A model generated the notes under the pieces. It made no database searches, was not told where the DNA came from, and saw only the letters and a program-made list of their open reading frames with translations. This document shows positions 1 to 11,816 of a stretch of DNA of 64,000 nucleotides, piece after piece; the first letter of the stretch is position 1, and every line of letters starts with the position of its first letter. The translations under genes were made by a program, and so were the position numbers. This stretch comes from Micropterix aruncella (lineage: Eukaryota; Arthropoda; Insecta; Lepidoptera; Micropterigidae): NCBI GenBank assembly GCA_944548615.1, contig OX155973.1, positions 19,507,543 through 19,571,542 on the forward strand. The letters run 5' to 3'.

Positions 1-524
1 AAAGAGCCAATTTTATTGAGGTGGCTCACTTGGCTCGGCGCACAGTGCTCGCGCAGACACAGAGTCGATTACAGCAGGGCAAAAATAAAGAGATTCCTTC
101 AATTCAAGTAAGTGCAGTAACACCCTAAACATCACGTAACATAATCAAAATTACAAGGCATTACAAAAAATAATTTAACTACAAATAGTAGTTACCTACC
201 TGTGTAATTGCGGTTTTTTCACACTGGCGACTTTGAACTTAGATAACTTGGGTTTGAGTTGGATTTCAAATTCAAATAAATTTTGATTCAGGGCCATGTT
301 ATTCTTTTTTGATAATCAGCTATTTATTTGTCTTTCCGTCGTTTGTTTTTGCTCAAATATTTTCGTTTGTGCAACCATGGTAAGGTTGAAAACTTGCATT
401 ATTTTCAAATATGAAATCCTGTGTTTTCTATTACAGCTTCTTGCAGTCTGGCAATACAGTTGCCGTAAATGTGTACTGTTAGGAATTGCAAACAAAGATA
501 GACAAGCTTGTGGTTAAATAATCG

Positions 525-561
525 AGCCGGGTCAATCGCTCATCAGGCGATTGACCTGGCT
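525..561. repeat. Short inverted repeat (hairpin)
   Basis: Arms AGCCGGGTCAATCGC (525-539) and GCGATTGACCTGGCT (547-561) pair over about 15 bp with one G-T type mismatch around a 7-nt loop. In a eukaryotic context this is not a terminator. It may be the relic of a MITE end. Confidence 0.6.
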
Positions 562-1073
562 TCTGCATGACAATTTATAACCACAGATTTCGCTACAAAC
601 AGTCGCAAAGTTGCAGGAGTTGCGGCTGGAGACTCTTGGGCATCCGCCATACTTGCCAGACCTTGCTCCATTTGAGTTTCATTTTTAATCAGAATTTATA
701 TAACTCTTTACGAGGGAAAACATCAACTTTGAAAAGACGGTGAAAAACGCATTCAAAGCATTCATTGGATCCTGTCCACGAGAGTTTTACAGCAGAAGAA
801 TTAAGCAACTCCCATTTAAATAACAAATCTGCATAGATAATATGGTTCAGGGGGCATAAACTTAATAATAATGTAGTCGAGATAAATAATTTTATACAAC
901 TTATTATAGTATGCACCATGGTGCGAACGCCGCGTCGATTCAGCCGCGACTTTGATACCAGCAATGCGGTTTATTCGGCTCGACGTGTCTAGTATCGCTA
1001 GACGGATTAAATCTACTGTATGGTTTACATCTTCCTTTGTCTGCGAATTTTCTTTAGATAATGATCACGTGGA

Positions 1074-1141
1074 TCTTCTTCTTCTTATTCTTCTTCTTCG
1101 TCGTCTTCTTATTCTTCTTTCTCTTCTTCTTCTTCTTCTTT
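1074..1141. repeat. (CTT)n/(AAG)n microsatellite
   Basis: A pyrimidine-rich trinucleotide tract, mostly CTT with ATT and CGT interruptions. It creates lysine-rich or leucine-rich apparent frames that should not be read as genes. Confidence 0.85.
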
Positions 1142-1782
1142 GTGTCCCCTGCACTTGTAGAGTTGCATTGTGCCGTCCTGTGAGTCCAGGCTGTGGGACA
1201 TCGACGATGGTCTCGACGGTCCTCAGCTCGACGGTACAATCTCTTCATAAGCTCGGAGCAGTAACATGAGAATACAATTTAGAGCTGTAAATAGTTCATC
1301 AGGATGCATTCTCATAGAAATGTGTCTCATTCTCATAGAATGTTTTTTTTTTTTTTCGTCTTCTAACTATTTATTGACTATAATTATTATTACTGATTTC
1401 TTTGTATTTGTGTTTTTTCTTTAAAATATCTTCCCGTATGATAATTTGTGAAATTATCCAATTTTTGTTTGATTATTTAGTAGGTACTTAGGATTATATA
1501 AAAAATTAGTTAGAAAATTTTACGCAATTACTTAAGAATTTTGATTGAAAATATTGGAAACTGTTGTTTCCTCTACATATATAAGCTAGAAAATCTGCGC
1601 TTGGATGTTCAACGTTCATACCTTGCAATACCGACGTTCATATCTTATACCTTAATAGGTATTTATATTATACTTGTTATTTTTATTACTTTTGACATAA
1701 CCAAGTGTAGGAACTCCTATCAACTGGTAATTATGATAATTAAAAATTAAAATTAACTCCTATCAATAATTCAAAAATAATA

Positions 1783-1815
1783 ATAAATAAATAAATAAAT
1801 AAATAAATAAAAAAA
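1783..1815. repeat. (AAAT)n microsatellite
   Basis: About eight AAAT/AATA units, possibly the 3' tail of a degraded LINE on the + strand. Confidence 0.8.
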
Positions 1816-2094
1816 TGCAGTCTCATCTTTCTCTCCAAACTTTTCGCAAAGAGAGTCGGTTGTCTTCCGCGATGGGTGTGATGTATTTATTACGGGCAGT
1901 ATCTACTGTAATTTAGTCCTGACACTCTTTGCCCAATTTGAGCAGTGCTTCGTAATATCCACAATGATTCATTTTCTTCGCTCGGGGATTTCACCAACTG
2001 CGGGTACGAGGTATTTTCTGAACCTTAAAAACGTTTTTGTAAAAGATGGGAAAAGGAATAAAATGTTTTCTCGTGCCTCGATGTCTGTGATGGT

Positions 2095-2750
2095 TGGGGA
2101 GCAAGCGACAAAAAAAAGTGCAATAGTTTTGTAAAATCTGATTCTTTCCGATCAGACAGTATTTTAGCCATAGAATGTTGGGGTAGAATCAGCAGTCCAG
2201 ACTCCGGGACACCTGGCGCTGGCGTACTAGGAAAGGTGTAATTTTAATTATTACCTCAAAGTGTTTTGGAAAAGCTGAAAATTCATCAGTAGACAGTGGA
2301 TGCAAAAAAGAACTTGAAACAAATAGACTGCTTAATAATAGAACGCGTGGCGTCAGCATTACTCCGTACATGTCACAAAAATAAAGTCCCTACAAATACG
2401 CCAGTACGCCGCTAACTATTACGCATCGGTCTAATGTGCCGCGCAATATAATGGACTTCATTTTTTGACATGTATGGAGTAATGCTGACGCTACACATTC
2501 TATTGTTAAGCAGTCTGCTGAGCATTTGTTTCGAGTTCTGTATTGCATCCGCTGTCTACTAATGAACATTCAGCTTTTCCAAAACACTTTAGAGTACTAA
2601 TTAAAATTACAACTTTCCTAGTACGCCAGCGCCAGGTCTCCCGGAGTCTGGCCTGCTGACTCTACCCCAGCATTCTATGGCCAAAATACTGTGTGATCTA
2701 AAATTATTAGCTTTTACTAAACTCTTACACTTTTTTGTCGCTCCCTTTTA
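2095..2750. mobile_element. Foldback transposon / long-TIR MITE
   Basis: Two arms of roughly 275 bp (about 2095-2372 and 2457-2750) are inverted copies of one another, broken by scattered substitutions and short indels, around a loop of about 85 bp. Both ends carry a GGGAGC..GCGACAAAAAA motif, and shared internal landmarks include CTGGCGCTGGCGTACTAG and GTCAGCATTACTCC. There is no internal coding capacity. This is the architecture of foldback elements or long-TIR MITEs; the superfamily is not determined and no clear target duplication is visible. A transcript across it would fold into a long double-stranded hairpin. Confidence 0.82.
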
Positions 2751-3889
2751 GACTATTAGTTCTGTTGCAGCATTTTTGAGAAATGTCATCGGTGGGTGTG
2801 GCAGGTACAAAGTTTAGCGTTGGCCTGGTCCAGCCACTTTGAATAAATTACACACAAATAAATAAAAAGATGTATTCCTTTTCTTATCCCATTATACCAT
2901 TTATTAAAAATATGAGTAAATGAGGATCTTACCGACCCTAACACCACCCGACAAATAAAGTTGAATATACGAGAATATACTCTCACGGGCTGCTGGCGTA
3001 GTTTGACTGTGGATTATGTATTCCAAAGTCCATGCATTCATCCGAGAGAGCTATAGCGAAAACAATCGTTATAAATCCCTGGGATGGCGGGTTTTGCCCG
3101 TAGCAACCGACACACATTCACCACTTTGTCTTAAGATACTTACTTTTCCGTACTCTCCTTTAATTTTCTGGTTTCCCACATTAACAACTGCTCAAAGGCC
3201 GGCGCACTGCTACAACAACTGCCTACAACTGCTGATTGAGTTCACTTAGTTCTTCCAAGGTAGTCCCTTTTCGAGAACTCTACCGGGTGGGAGATGAACC
3301 ATGAGCTAAGCCGATCAACAAACACAAACTGACCATCGGTCCTAAGATTCATGGAATTATTCGACCTTAAAATGACAATGAGCTATAACGCTATTGATGA
3401 AGATGATAACGAATAAACATTTTTTAAAGATTTACATTACAGATTATATTTCCTCGTTTACATTATAATTCAGATGAAACTAGGCCCTCAAACGATCATA
3501 AAGAAAATGAAATTCACGTTGACCCAAAAGGCAAAGCGGTAACAAAAGGCATGGATTAATGTCAACTGCCAAATAGAAGATTCACCCAATACCACGGGAA
3601 GTGATACCATTGTACAGAAATGGCACCATTGTAAGGGAGAGCCAGTTCGCATTGATGTGGAAAGAATGATATTTTTAAAATGCACCATCGACTTTGTATT
3701 GTCATTGAGACCTTAGTAAAGAGTTGCGTCCGAGATTCGACCGCGCGTTGTTACATTGTTATTTTAAGGCTTGACAACTCGTGTGGTGAGTTTTTTAAAA
3801 AACAATCCTTATAAAGCTGTACCCTTGACCTGGAATACGCCTATAATGGATACTTTTTCGATTAGTGGGCTATAACGGATACTAATAAA
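2751..3889. other. Unassigned intergenic DNA
   Basis: No domain-bearing frame, RNA gene or clear repeat boundary was recognised here. Confidence 0.4.
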
Positions 3890-4540
3890 CCTTTGCTGAG
3901 TTGGCCACGAAGACCCATTCTGTTCAGGGTTGGTCACACTCACGGGTCAACACTCATCCGGCGGCCTCCACGCATGAAGTGCGAGCCCGGGCAGGACTCT
4001 GGCCTTACGGCTAGTTTCCCCTAGGAGTCAACCTTCTGGCGCTCCTGGCCGGTCTGCGCACCATGCGGCGTAATCCAATCGATTGTGCACTCTTACTAAC
4101 AGTCGGGGGAGTCTGTGAGCAGTACTGTTTCCTATAGAGCGGGGGTGGTTGCGGACCTTACGGCGACTGCTCTCGAAACGACCATCGGCTACCCGATCCC
4201 GGGTGAACAGCCGGTCAAAGGATGCCGCTGTCCGCGATAGATTCAGTTTACACCGGTTCACCGCTTCGTAAGGGAGAGGACCGCGCAAACAACCTCGAAC
4301 TCGAAACCAATCGAGAAACCGGAGTAATCTGGACGCAATCGGAAATAAGGGCTTGAGTGTAAGCCCGCTGGGTAACATACCTGGTTATCTCGCGGTTAAG
4401 GCGTTGGCCTCTTACGGGCATGTCGCGGAGCTTGACGGTGGACTTTTTTGTCCAAGTCTTCTGCGCTTACTTCACGGGAGATAGAATGAACAATCGTTAA
4501 AACCTCCTGAGGTGTCGGGTTCGCCCTTTGTAGTTGACTA
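3890..4540 (+). mobile_element. GC-rich retroposon family, copy A
   Basis: Collinear with the other family members: GAGTTGGCCACGAAGACCC near the 5' end, then a CCGGCGGCCTCCACGCATG block, a CGACCATCGGCTACCCGATC block, and the 3' end TCGGGTTCGCC followed by GTAGTTGAC. It lacks the extreme 5' GGAGCTAATGGG and shows no obvious target duplication, so it is slightly 5'-truncated or its edge has decayed. The sense strand has no long frame. The antisense strand carries an open frame (4028-4378) related in sequence to antisense frames in other copies. It is much more GC-rich than its flanks. Confidence 0.8.
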
Positions 4541-5354
4541 TTTGTTTCATTTCGTACAGTTATTAATTGCACATCCCACCGGAACCTTTGATTGTAAATT
4601 GGTTCTATTTTTGTATCTCTTTGGTTGGTACAGAAAGCGATGTAATCGTGAAATCGACTATCCCTTTCAATCTGGTCCTTTTTATATGCCTACTCCTCCC
4701 CTATACTCCCTCATCCATCGCCGAAATGTCCCGATTTTGAAAAAAATTAAATATGGCAACCGTGCTTTTCGCAGGAGAATATATCAACAATAATATACTC
4801 ACGGTAAATGGATGGATTTTTTTCTCTGAAATACATAGCTACAGATTGAAAAATATTCACATATTAATGATGAAATATGAAAATATATAATAATTGATAA
4901 AATATGATAGATATACCATATTTAATTTACCATTAAATACTTGCTTCGAAGAGATTAAAAACACTATTCACCGCCTTCGGCCTTAATAAGTGTTTCTTCA
5001 TCTGTTAAATATTGTAATGATAATCACGTACATTACGTTATAAATATTATGAACATTATTTTTATTATTTTCTTACCTTATTATTCATCTTATATAATCA
5101 ACATTAAGTAATTTAAGAAATTTATTTTGTGTAATTAGTTGAATATATCTATCAATTTCATAATGTGGCTTTTCTGTCCCTTTCCTCGAAATTTACCCTC
5201 TTATGTAAACACTGTATTTTTTTTAACGTTTTTGTAACAATGTCTAGTTTAATTGTGAAAACTTTTAATTGGCCTTATATGTACATAATATGTTTCAAGT
5301 CTGAAGTATAAAGTTTTCTGAAAAATAAAAAAAATAATTAAAAATAGAAATAAT
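4541..5354. other. Unassigned AT-rich DNA
   Basis: Very AT-rich with A/T homopolymers. Nothing recognisable was seen. Confidence 0.4.
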
Positions 5355-5358
5355 TTAA

Positions 5359-5909
5359 CCCTTCGAGTAGCGGCATAATTTCATGTCACACCGCGGAAAT
5401 TTATTGGAATTTCTTGCAATATGGCCGCGCTCGACAGAGTACTATAACTATGGAACTACTATAGCAATTTTAAAAATAATAACTGTGCAATGATCGCATT
5501 GAAATTTTGTATATAGAATATTTAAATCTCATTTTGTAAAACAATTAGATAATTATGAATAAATATGAGAAAGTCGAAAACGGTAATATTTCGTTTTGCT
5601 TATTTACATACAAAAATATTTAGTTATTAGCCTACAAAAAGCAATAAAATGATTTTTCGAAGAAAAACAATGATGATGTTTGACAATGGAATTTTACCAG
5701 AATATCCACGAAATGACGCGCGAAATTATTCTAGCGGCCGTCTATGTATCTATGGTAATAATGATATATTTGGTATGGATTTTAGGATGCGTTCGAATTA
5801 GAAAATAAAATTACTGTGCGCTCCGGGAGCAAGCCGCCAATATTGGTCGTTACGTAGTCAACGGTGTTCTGATGTGCAACCAAATTTGGTCGTTACGTAG
5901 CCGAAGGGG
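5359..5909. mobile_element. piggyBac-like MITE, copy 1
   Basis: Starts CCCTT directly after TTAA (5355-5358) and ends GAAGGGG at 5909. It shares its left internal sequence and the duplicated right subterminal motif (TTTGGTCGT followed by TAC/ATC) with the copy at 14831-15136. CCCTT..AAGGGG ends with a TTAA target are the signature of piggyBac-related non-autonomous elements. The right-hand TTAA has decayed to AAAA. It encodes no protein. Confidence 0.75.
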
Positions 5910-7199
5910 AAAAACGGAATCAAGCTTCCAGCTGAACGTGATAATTCCCTTAAAAATTTCTGCTGGGAGAAGCCTACTAAGACTATATCTTTTGGGCTGT
6001 ATTGGCAACGCTGTGCGTCTCGGGCTAACGGTAGCGAAACGCCACGCGTGCATGGCTGCACTTACCTCTACGGATGCATTCCTCGGTGGCAGCCGCTCTG
6101 TTGCCACTGCAACGCGTATTACCGCTGCCAATGCCACTGCCACCGCGCACACATCGTACATTGTACGTCCGACACACTTTGCCTACATTAATCAAACAGA
6201 CTTGTCTTGTTTCACTCGGCAGCGCTGCGCCAGAGTGGTCACAATCGACTTTTGCGGCCCCATTTGCGGTAATAGCAATGGCTCGGCGGTAATAAGGGCT
6301 CTAATGATACTAAAAGTACCTAACACGATCTTGCGCCTACTAATGGAAACTTTGCCTGTGTGAAGGCAAAGTTTGCTCATCTTTGTTGCATGTTTTACTT
6401 CCGGAAACGAGCCTGCTTAGCGTGAATTTCTTGCACTGAGAAAAATATTGGATTTCTTCCTACAATGTCGTTTTGTTATTACGGTTTTATACAGAATAAT
6501 GATGTTTCAATGGAAAGTTTGTAGAATTGCAAGGAATTTTGTTGGAGCCTCATTACTCGATTATATGCTTGACGATTACTTCCCTACTCGATTATATGCA
6601 ATAACGGTATAATATAGCCTTAACATGATTCTTGTAACTGACTATAACTTTACGTATTTACTAACATGCTGTCATGGTAAAAGCAAGATATCGTTGTTCG
6701 CCGTAATGAATGTGCGGTGTAATTACTATGCCCGTGACATGGTAGCTACACCGTTACGCGTCATGTTCATACATTCGTACGGACTACAGTACAAGTTATA
6801 AACGTAATCCTTTTTGAAACATGCATATTTCCGTGTATTACAGCGTTATATTTTTCTCAGTGTGGTTTTCAAGAATACCCGCTTGTCAAAAGACGGCGGA
6901 ACCGGCTGGTTAGGAATATTCTTGTGGATCGGGTGATCCAACATTTCCAGCAGCTTCTTGGTTTTATTGAGATGGTCACGGATTCCATAGGGATAATATA
7001 CGATAGACAAGGAGCCACTCTGTCGCTTTAGACTTGCAGGTCGTAAGAAGCATCATTACCCAATTTAGTTGGGTATCTGCTAGATCGGTATGACAACTCC
7101 GACCCAAAGAGGTGTAGAGTATCCTGCCACCGACCAGACTGCCATCAAAAATCGCATTAGAAGAATCCTAACTCTTAAGTACCTGTCATCAAAATAAAA
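5910..7199. other. Unassigned, partly GC-richer DNA
   Basis: Contains a moderately GC-rich block (about 5930-6380) with overlapping open frames on both strands, the longest about 160 codons on +, but none has a recognised domain. That long frame starts inside the piggyBac MITE, which argues against a real gene. The remainder is AT-rich. Confidence 0.35.
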
Positions 7200-8095
7200 T
7201 CAGTTTCTCCATCCCCTTACATAGCAGCTCCCATTTCAAGCAATGCACCCAGAAAGGACTGTGCTTTCATAATCGGATCAGGATGCTTCAGCTTTGGTTC
7301 CATACACAAGAAGATGCCCGCTTTATTTACCAGCGATAAGATAGAGGACGTTCGAGGAGATATTTTTAACTTGAAAGAATGTTTAAACTCAAACATGTTT
7401 TATCATGTATTTGATCGACTTCGATGTCGAAGCTTTCGATGGCGTCAGACACGACAAGGAGGTAGAAATCCTCGAATAGGTGGAAATAAAGGATAATGAC
7501 TTGCATATCATTACCTACTAATCTCTACTGACACAAAAGGACGCTCATTGAGGTTGGTCAGAATATTTATGAAGAGGTAGAGATAGGGCGTAGTGTGAGG
7601 CAGGATTGCATAATATAATATTAGCTTTTAAGTTTATTTTTAAAGAAGCATCCGAAACTGAGGTCATGGTAAGATGTGAACATAAACAATTTAAAATATA
7701 CAGTTGATTCTGTACTCTTTGCCAGCAGCGTGGAAGAATTCCAGATCCTCATTGCTAATGTTACAAGAGTATGAAGAGATTGTAATGTTGACGCTTTCGT
7801 AATCTTTGTCTACTAAAGAATACTGTAAGATAGACAGAGTAACTAATATTTCACCATAAACGCCTCTAGAAATAGTAAATAATACATTATCACCTGAGGC
7901 TAAAAGCGCTTTGGTTCAGCTTATAATACCTATCTACGTGGAAAGCTCATAATACCTATTGAGAGAAAAGCTCTGAAAAAGCCTACGAAGAAGACGAATC
8001 TCATGGTTGCGCAACCAAGAAAATGTCATAATTTTCGCACAACAGTGAATCAATTTACAAATGAAGATTCTAGGTCTGAATAGCCATGATGTTAG
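7200..8095 (+). pseudogene. Decayed non-LTR retrotransposon reverse transcriptase
   Basis: Conceptual reading across frames recovers consecutive reverse transcriptase landmarks. Around 7400-7480 is a motif-A block (Asp-Phe ... Glu-Ala-Phe-Asp) followed by an EILE-like helix. Around 7500-7545 is DLHIIT-like text, around 7550-7612 VGQNIYEEVEIGRSVRQDC (motif B, normally ending RGVRQGC), and around 7700-7780 VDSVLFASSVEEFQ where the family has the catalytic Y/FADD. Loss of the ADD aspartates plus many stops and frameshifts shows it is dead. The flow resembles LINEs whose motif B reads RGVRQGCILSPLLFN; I do not assign a clade. Both ends are uncertain. Confidence 0.78.
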
Positions 8096-8337
8096 TTAAC
8101 TTCGGTTAGGAGAGGGCACTCCAAAAAGTGTATCTGGTACACTTAGCCCCTTTCATAATTTATCAATGTTCTCATCGTTGCGACACTTTAGCGTTGTCTC
8201 CGCACAGGTGATCTAGATCCACTTGCCGACTGGAGCGCCGCTTTTTTCGGATTTGGCGTTTGCTTGTCAGTATGCGGTGGGTGATGACAGGGCCGCAGCA
8301 GTCTATTTTTCAGATTAAACAAAACAATGAATATATA

Positions 8338-8402
8338 GGGGGAGAGTGAGAGAAACACAGGCAGAGGGAAAAAGAGAGAGAACGATAGAGAGAGGGGGTG
8401 GG
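8338..8402. repeat. Purine-rich low-complexity tract
   Basis: A GA-rich run (GAGAGAG with GGGGG blocks) on the + strand, forming a polypurine/polypyrimidine stretch. Confidence 0.7.
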
Positions 8403-8639
8403 GTGTTAATAATAACACAGCACCTGCGTAAACAAAATTTGAAAAGCTGGAGGAACGTATAAACATTACGATATTGCTTGATGTATGCATGATATATATG
8501 CAAAATATGAATGTATTTTGTATACATGATATTGCTGACAAACCAAACTAGTCGAGTTTTGAAAATAATTCGGAGTAGGTGAGTATTAGTTTTATTACCA
8601 TCTGTTGTGTACACAAATAAAGGATGTTAATAATAGAGA

Positions 8640-9170
8640 AGGATTAGAATGCAGCTATACATCGGTGGAGGCGTTGTTTACAGTATTCTTAACAATTCTG
8701 GAAGGCTGCGACTGAAATCGCCTTCAGCTCCAGGTCTTTTAATGTTATCTACAGTACCAAAACCAGGGTTTGGATCCTGAGGAACAAAAAAAAGTCACAA
8801 GGACTGATATCAGGCGAATAAAAGGTTATAGTACCACCAAAAGGATCCCATTTTCCCCTGTTCGATTGTGATGGTTTTTTCCACAATATTGGCCTAAATC
8901 TTTCTCATGTCCATATCTTGAGTCAAAATATGAGACTGATCGTAAAACGATTCCAATTTGATTCTATATTTAACAGCCTGGACATTAGTTGACGGTCTGA
9001 CGTCACAAGAGCCCTCACTCGTTCCACATTCTTCTCAGTTTTGCTTGCTAATCTATACATTCCTATTAATTTAGATATTTCATTTCTTTTACTCTCGACA
9101 ATTATGCAATTTCCCGGCTCAACTTCAAGCATGTATATAGTCATTTCCTTAAACATAATCGAAGGAATCA
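8640..9170 (-). pseudogene. Internally deleted mariner-like transposase remnant
   Basis: Reading right to left on the minus strand, about 9040-8930 gives NVERVRALVTSDRQL, the linker and second helix-turn-helix style of mariner transposases. This continues near 8920-8850 as ILTQDMDMRKI..ANIVEK..T.EQ, matching the region where mariners read ILTEDLGMRKVCAK. The reading then jumps at about 8840 to YSPDISPCDFFLF, the third-catalytic-Asp block of the family (usually YSPDLAPCDFFLFP), and ends with an AFQNC..QRLHRCI segment near the C-terminus. The first two catalytic aspartates are missing with the deleted middle, and stops and frameshifts occur. It is a non-functional deletion derivative. Confidence 0.78.
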
Positions 9171-9179
9171 AACATCTAT

Positions 9180-10034
9180 ATGTTTTTTCGATCCTCGGCT
9201 AAATTTCAAGGAGCACATATACTGATTTTTGTGTATGACACGACATGTAATAAAACTGTAATAATAATCGATTAGTGCACACGTCGTAAATACTTCACGA
9301 CTGTTAAAAGTATATTGGTAATAAATAATAATAATAAAAATGTATTGATAATAGATTTGTCCGGAAAAACAGGTTGAGATATCTTGACGATACGCAGCGT
9401 TTGTAGTTTTGTTACGTAGCCTTTGTCTATTTTTAGTTTGAATTTGTAATTTTGTGTTTTTTCGTCTATCTTTTGTATTTTAACAGCTGCAAATAAATAT
9501 TTTTAATTGATATTATTGTATTAAATGTAGTTATCTGGATTCCACATGAAGGGTTTGAAGAAAATTATGTTGTATTTCGATAAAAGCGGATATTTATACA
9601 TTTATTAAGCTCCGTAATGTAAAAACGTCCCTGTCTTGTGTCATTGTATGCCAATATCAATTATCCGTTGACCAGATTTGAAGCAATTGATAAGAAATTC
9701 GGCATTTTTGGCAATAGAAGTATATGTGTGTATTTATATATAAATATGTATGTACATGTAAAGGTATGTTTATATGAGTGTATATATGTATGGGTATATA
9801 TATTAAGTTCCTGAGATTAGTTGCTTAAATATTTATTTCATTTAAAATTACAATGCTTGGCTGTGATAAATCGTGAAACATTGAAGCCGCGCGTTTGTAC
9901 TAATTAGAAATATTATACAAATTTTCTTTATCAATGTTAGTGTTCTCGGTACGACAAAGCTGTTTTTCATTTTTCAAATATTTCTTGCCAACACCTAGCG
10001 TAAGAGTTAAAAGTGAAATATTTTTAATGTTATT
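9180..10034. other. Unassigned AT-rich DNA
   Basis: AT-rich, with a TATG/TGTA-rich low-complexity run around 9718-9805. No gene recognised. Confidence 0.4.
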
Positions 10035-10495
10035 ATGGAACAGTTGGTACAATATTTCCAGAAAAAATCCACATTGTCATTGCCGGACGCGAAGACTGCG
10101 CCCTTAATATATCACACCCAGGAGGCAACCCAGATCGCCTATATCGCAGCGCCGGCTCTGTGTTTTGGCTGCGTTTTTTTTCATCAACTCACTGTGAATG
10201 CACGTCTGGTGGCAGTAGATTGAAGTGCAGAGGTGCTGAGCTAGTCTCCCGCGGCCTGTGAGAACGGCGTGAACTCGCCGGTGAACTCTGCGAGCGATCG
10301 AGCAATTATTGCGTGCGCTCCGACCACGTTTCGTATCACCCGGACAACCTCCTTTCAGCGCTTCCGACTTACGCGCAAAAACAATGCAATGGCGTTATCA
10401 GTCGCCGGCATAACAATGACTACGGGCAGCGAATTCAATTCCGGAGCACCGATTTCGAAATGCTGTAATGTTACTTTTCGAGGAGGTTAAATATG
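10035..10495. other. GC-richer island of unknown nature
   Basis: A local rise in GC in an AT-rich setting, with CG-containing motifs such as CGAGCGATCGAGC and CCGGTGAACTC, and no similarity to the other repeats in the window. Two short + frames (62 and 73 codons) have no recognised domain. It could be a host 5' exon or promoter, or an unrecognised mobile element. Confidence 0.3.
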
Positions 10496-10559
10496 AGGTA
10501 ACCAACGAGGAGGTTAAGTATTGCGTACGCGCTAAAAAAAATATCGAGACGAAAAGGGA

Positions 10560-11660
10560 AATATCCATTTTGAGTCCCCCTGAGACGATTAAGACTATTT
10601 CCAGACGAAAGTCTGTCTGTGTGTCTGTCTAGCTAATGGGCGCTAATAGGAGCTAATGGGCCAACCCTTGCTGGGTTGGCCATGAAGACCCATTCTGTTC
10701 AGGGTTGGTCACACTCACGGGTCAACACCCATCCGGCGGCCTCCACGCATGAAGTGCGAGCCCGGGCAGGACTCTCGCCCATGGCTAGTTTCCCCTAGGA
10801 ATCAACCTTCTGGCGCTTCTGGACGGTCGGGGTCCAAAACCTTGCGGGGGTGGTCGTCTGCACACCGTGCGGCGTAAGCCGATCGACTGTGCACTCCGAC
10901 TAACAGTCGGGGGAGTCTGGAAGCAGTACTGTTTTCTATAGAGCGGACCTTACGGCGACTGCTCTTGAAACGACCATCGGCTACCCGATCCTAGGTGAAC
11001 AGCCGGGCAAAGGATGCCGTGGTCCGCGATAGATTCGGTGCACACCGTATCACCGCTTCGTAAGGGAGAGGACCGCGCAAGCGACGTCGAACTCGTAACC
11101 AATCGAGAGACCGGAATAGTCTTGTCACAATTGAAAGTTAGGGCGTGAGTGTGAGCCCGCTGGGTAACCCATCTAGTTATCTCGCGGTTAAGGCGTTGGC
11201 CTCTTACGGGCAAGTGGCGGAGCTTGACGGTGGACTGTTTTTGTCCAAGTCTTCTGCGTTCACCTCACAGAGGATAGAACGACTAATCGTTAAAACTTCC
11301 TGAGGTGACGGGTTCGCCGATGTAGTTGACAACTCCATTTGTGAGTCTGTCTGTTCGGCTGTCTGTGTATACACACAGGCAGACAGACTCGTGGAGTAAA
11401 CCACAATAGCGCCCAAACGCCAAATCGTTTTATCTGAAATTTGGCATGCAGGCATCATTTGGTCATGGCAAGAGTTGAAAAGATTGTTGTTGAAATCGGT
11501 CCACCTAGAGAAGCCCTAGTCATATATCATCCTTGAAATATTGAAATTAGAGATTTAAAATTTCGTACACAGATGCCTTGTTGGGCCGAAATCACATTAT
11601 GAAATTTTGAGCAAGCTACTCTTATAATATTTAAATTCCGCCATATATATTAATAAAATA
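10560..11660 (+). repeat. Interspersed repeat R-B, copy 1 (interrupted)
   Basis: The left part (10560-10630, with GATTAAGACTATTTCCAG and GTCTGTCTGTG) and the right part (about 11345-11660, with TGAAATTTGGCATGCAGGCA and TCATGGCAAGAGTTGAA) align collinearly with the uninterrupted copy at 21720-22285. The GC-rich retroposon copy B lies between them. A palindromic GTCTGTCTG..CAGACAGAC segment occurs at 11346-11390. Class unknown. Confidence 0.65.
10631..11344 (+). mobile_element. GC-rich retroposon family, copy B
   Basis: Starts with GGAGCTAATGGGCC (10649), preceded by another AGCTAATGGG and a CGCTAATAGG unit. It runs through the family blocks to GGTGACGGGTTCGCC, then GTAGTTGACAACTCC. It sits inside repeat R-B and is flanked by GTCTGTCT (10623-10630 and 11345-11352), a possible 8-bp target duplication, although the region is low-complexity. 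It includes an insert reading GGGGTCCAAAACC near 10828 that most copies lack. Confidence 0.8.
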
Positions 11661-11816
11661 TCAATGCCGAGCTGCCGAAGGCTAGCCGAGAAACGAACTG
11701 GGCCGACCGAGCCATTTGCAACGGGAGCTAACCGGGTTCGTCCAACGGCCGAGAGACGGCGCTCATCGATTTTATTTATGAAATTTCTATTCAGATTTAA
11801 TTATCTCTCACCTCTC

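Larger units (their letters stand above)
1..2094. other. Unassigned AT-rich intergenic DNA
   Basis: No gene is supported. Short open frames exist on both strands but have no recognisable domain and no convincing splice context. The stretch contains a small hairpin (525-561), a CTT-rich microsatellite (1074-1141) and an AAAT microsatellite (1783-1815). The sequence around 1700-1750 weakly resembles the LINE 3' end seen near 23630-23660 (a shared GTGTAGGAA-type stretch), so part of this may be an old LINE tail. Confidence 0.5.

Noticed and set aside
1054..1248. Lys-rich minus frame as a small basic protein
   Set aside because: Caused by the CTT/AAG microsatellite.
3890..4540. tRNA-derived SINE origin for the GC-rich retroposon
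   Set aside because: No convincing Pol III A box or B box near the 5' end. The only GGGTTCGCC lies at the 3' end.
5872..6363. 163-codon + frame as a host gene
   Set aside because: It begins inside the piggyBac MITE, has competing frames on the other strand and no recognised domain.
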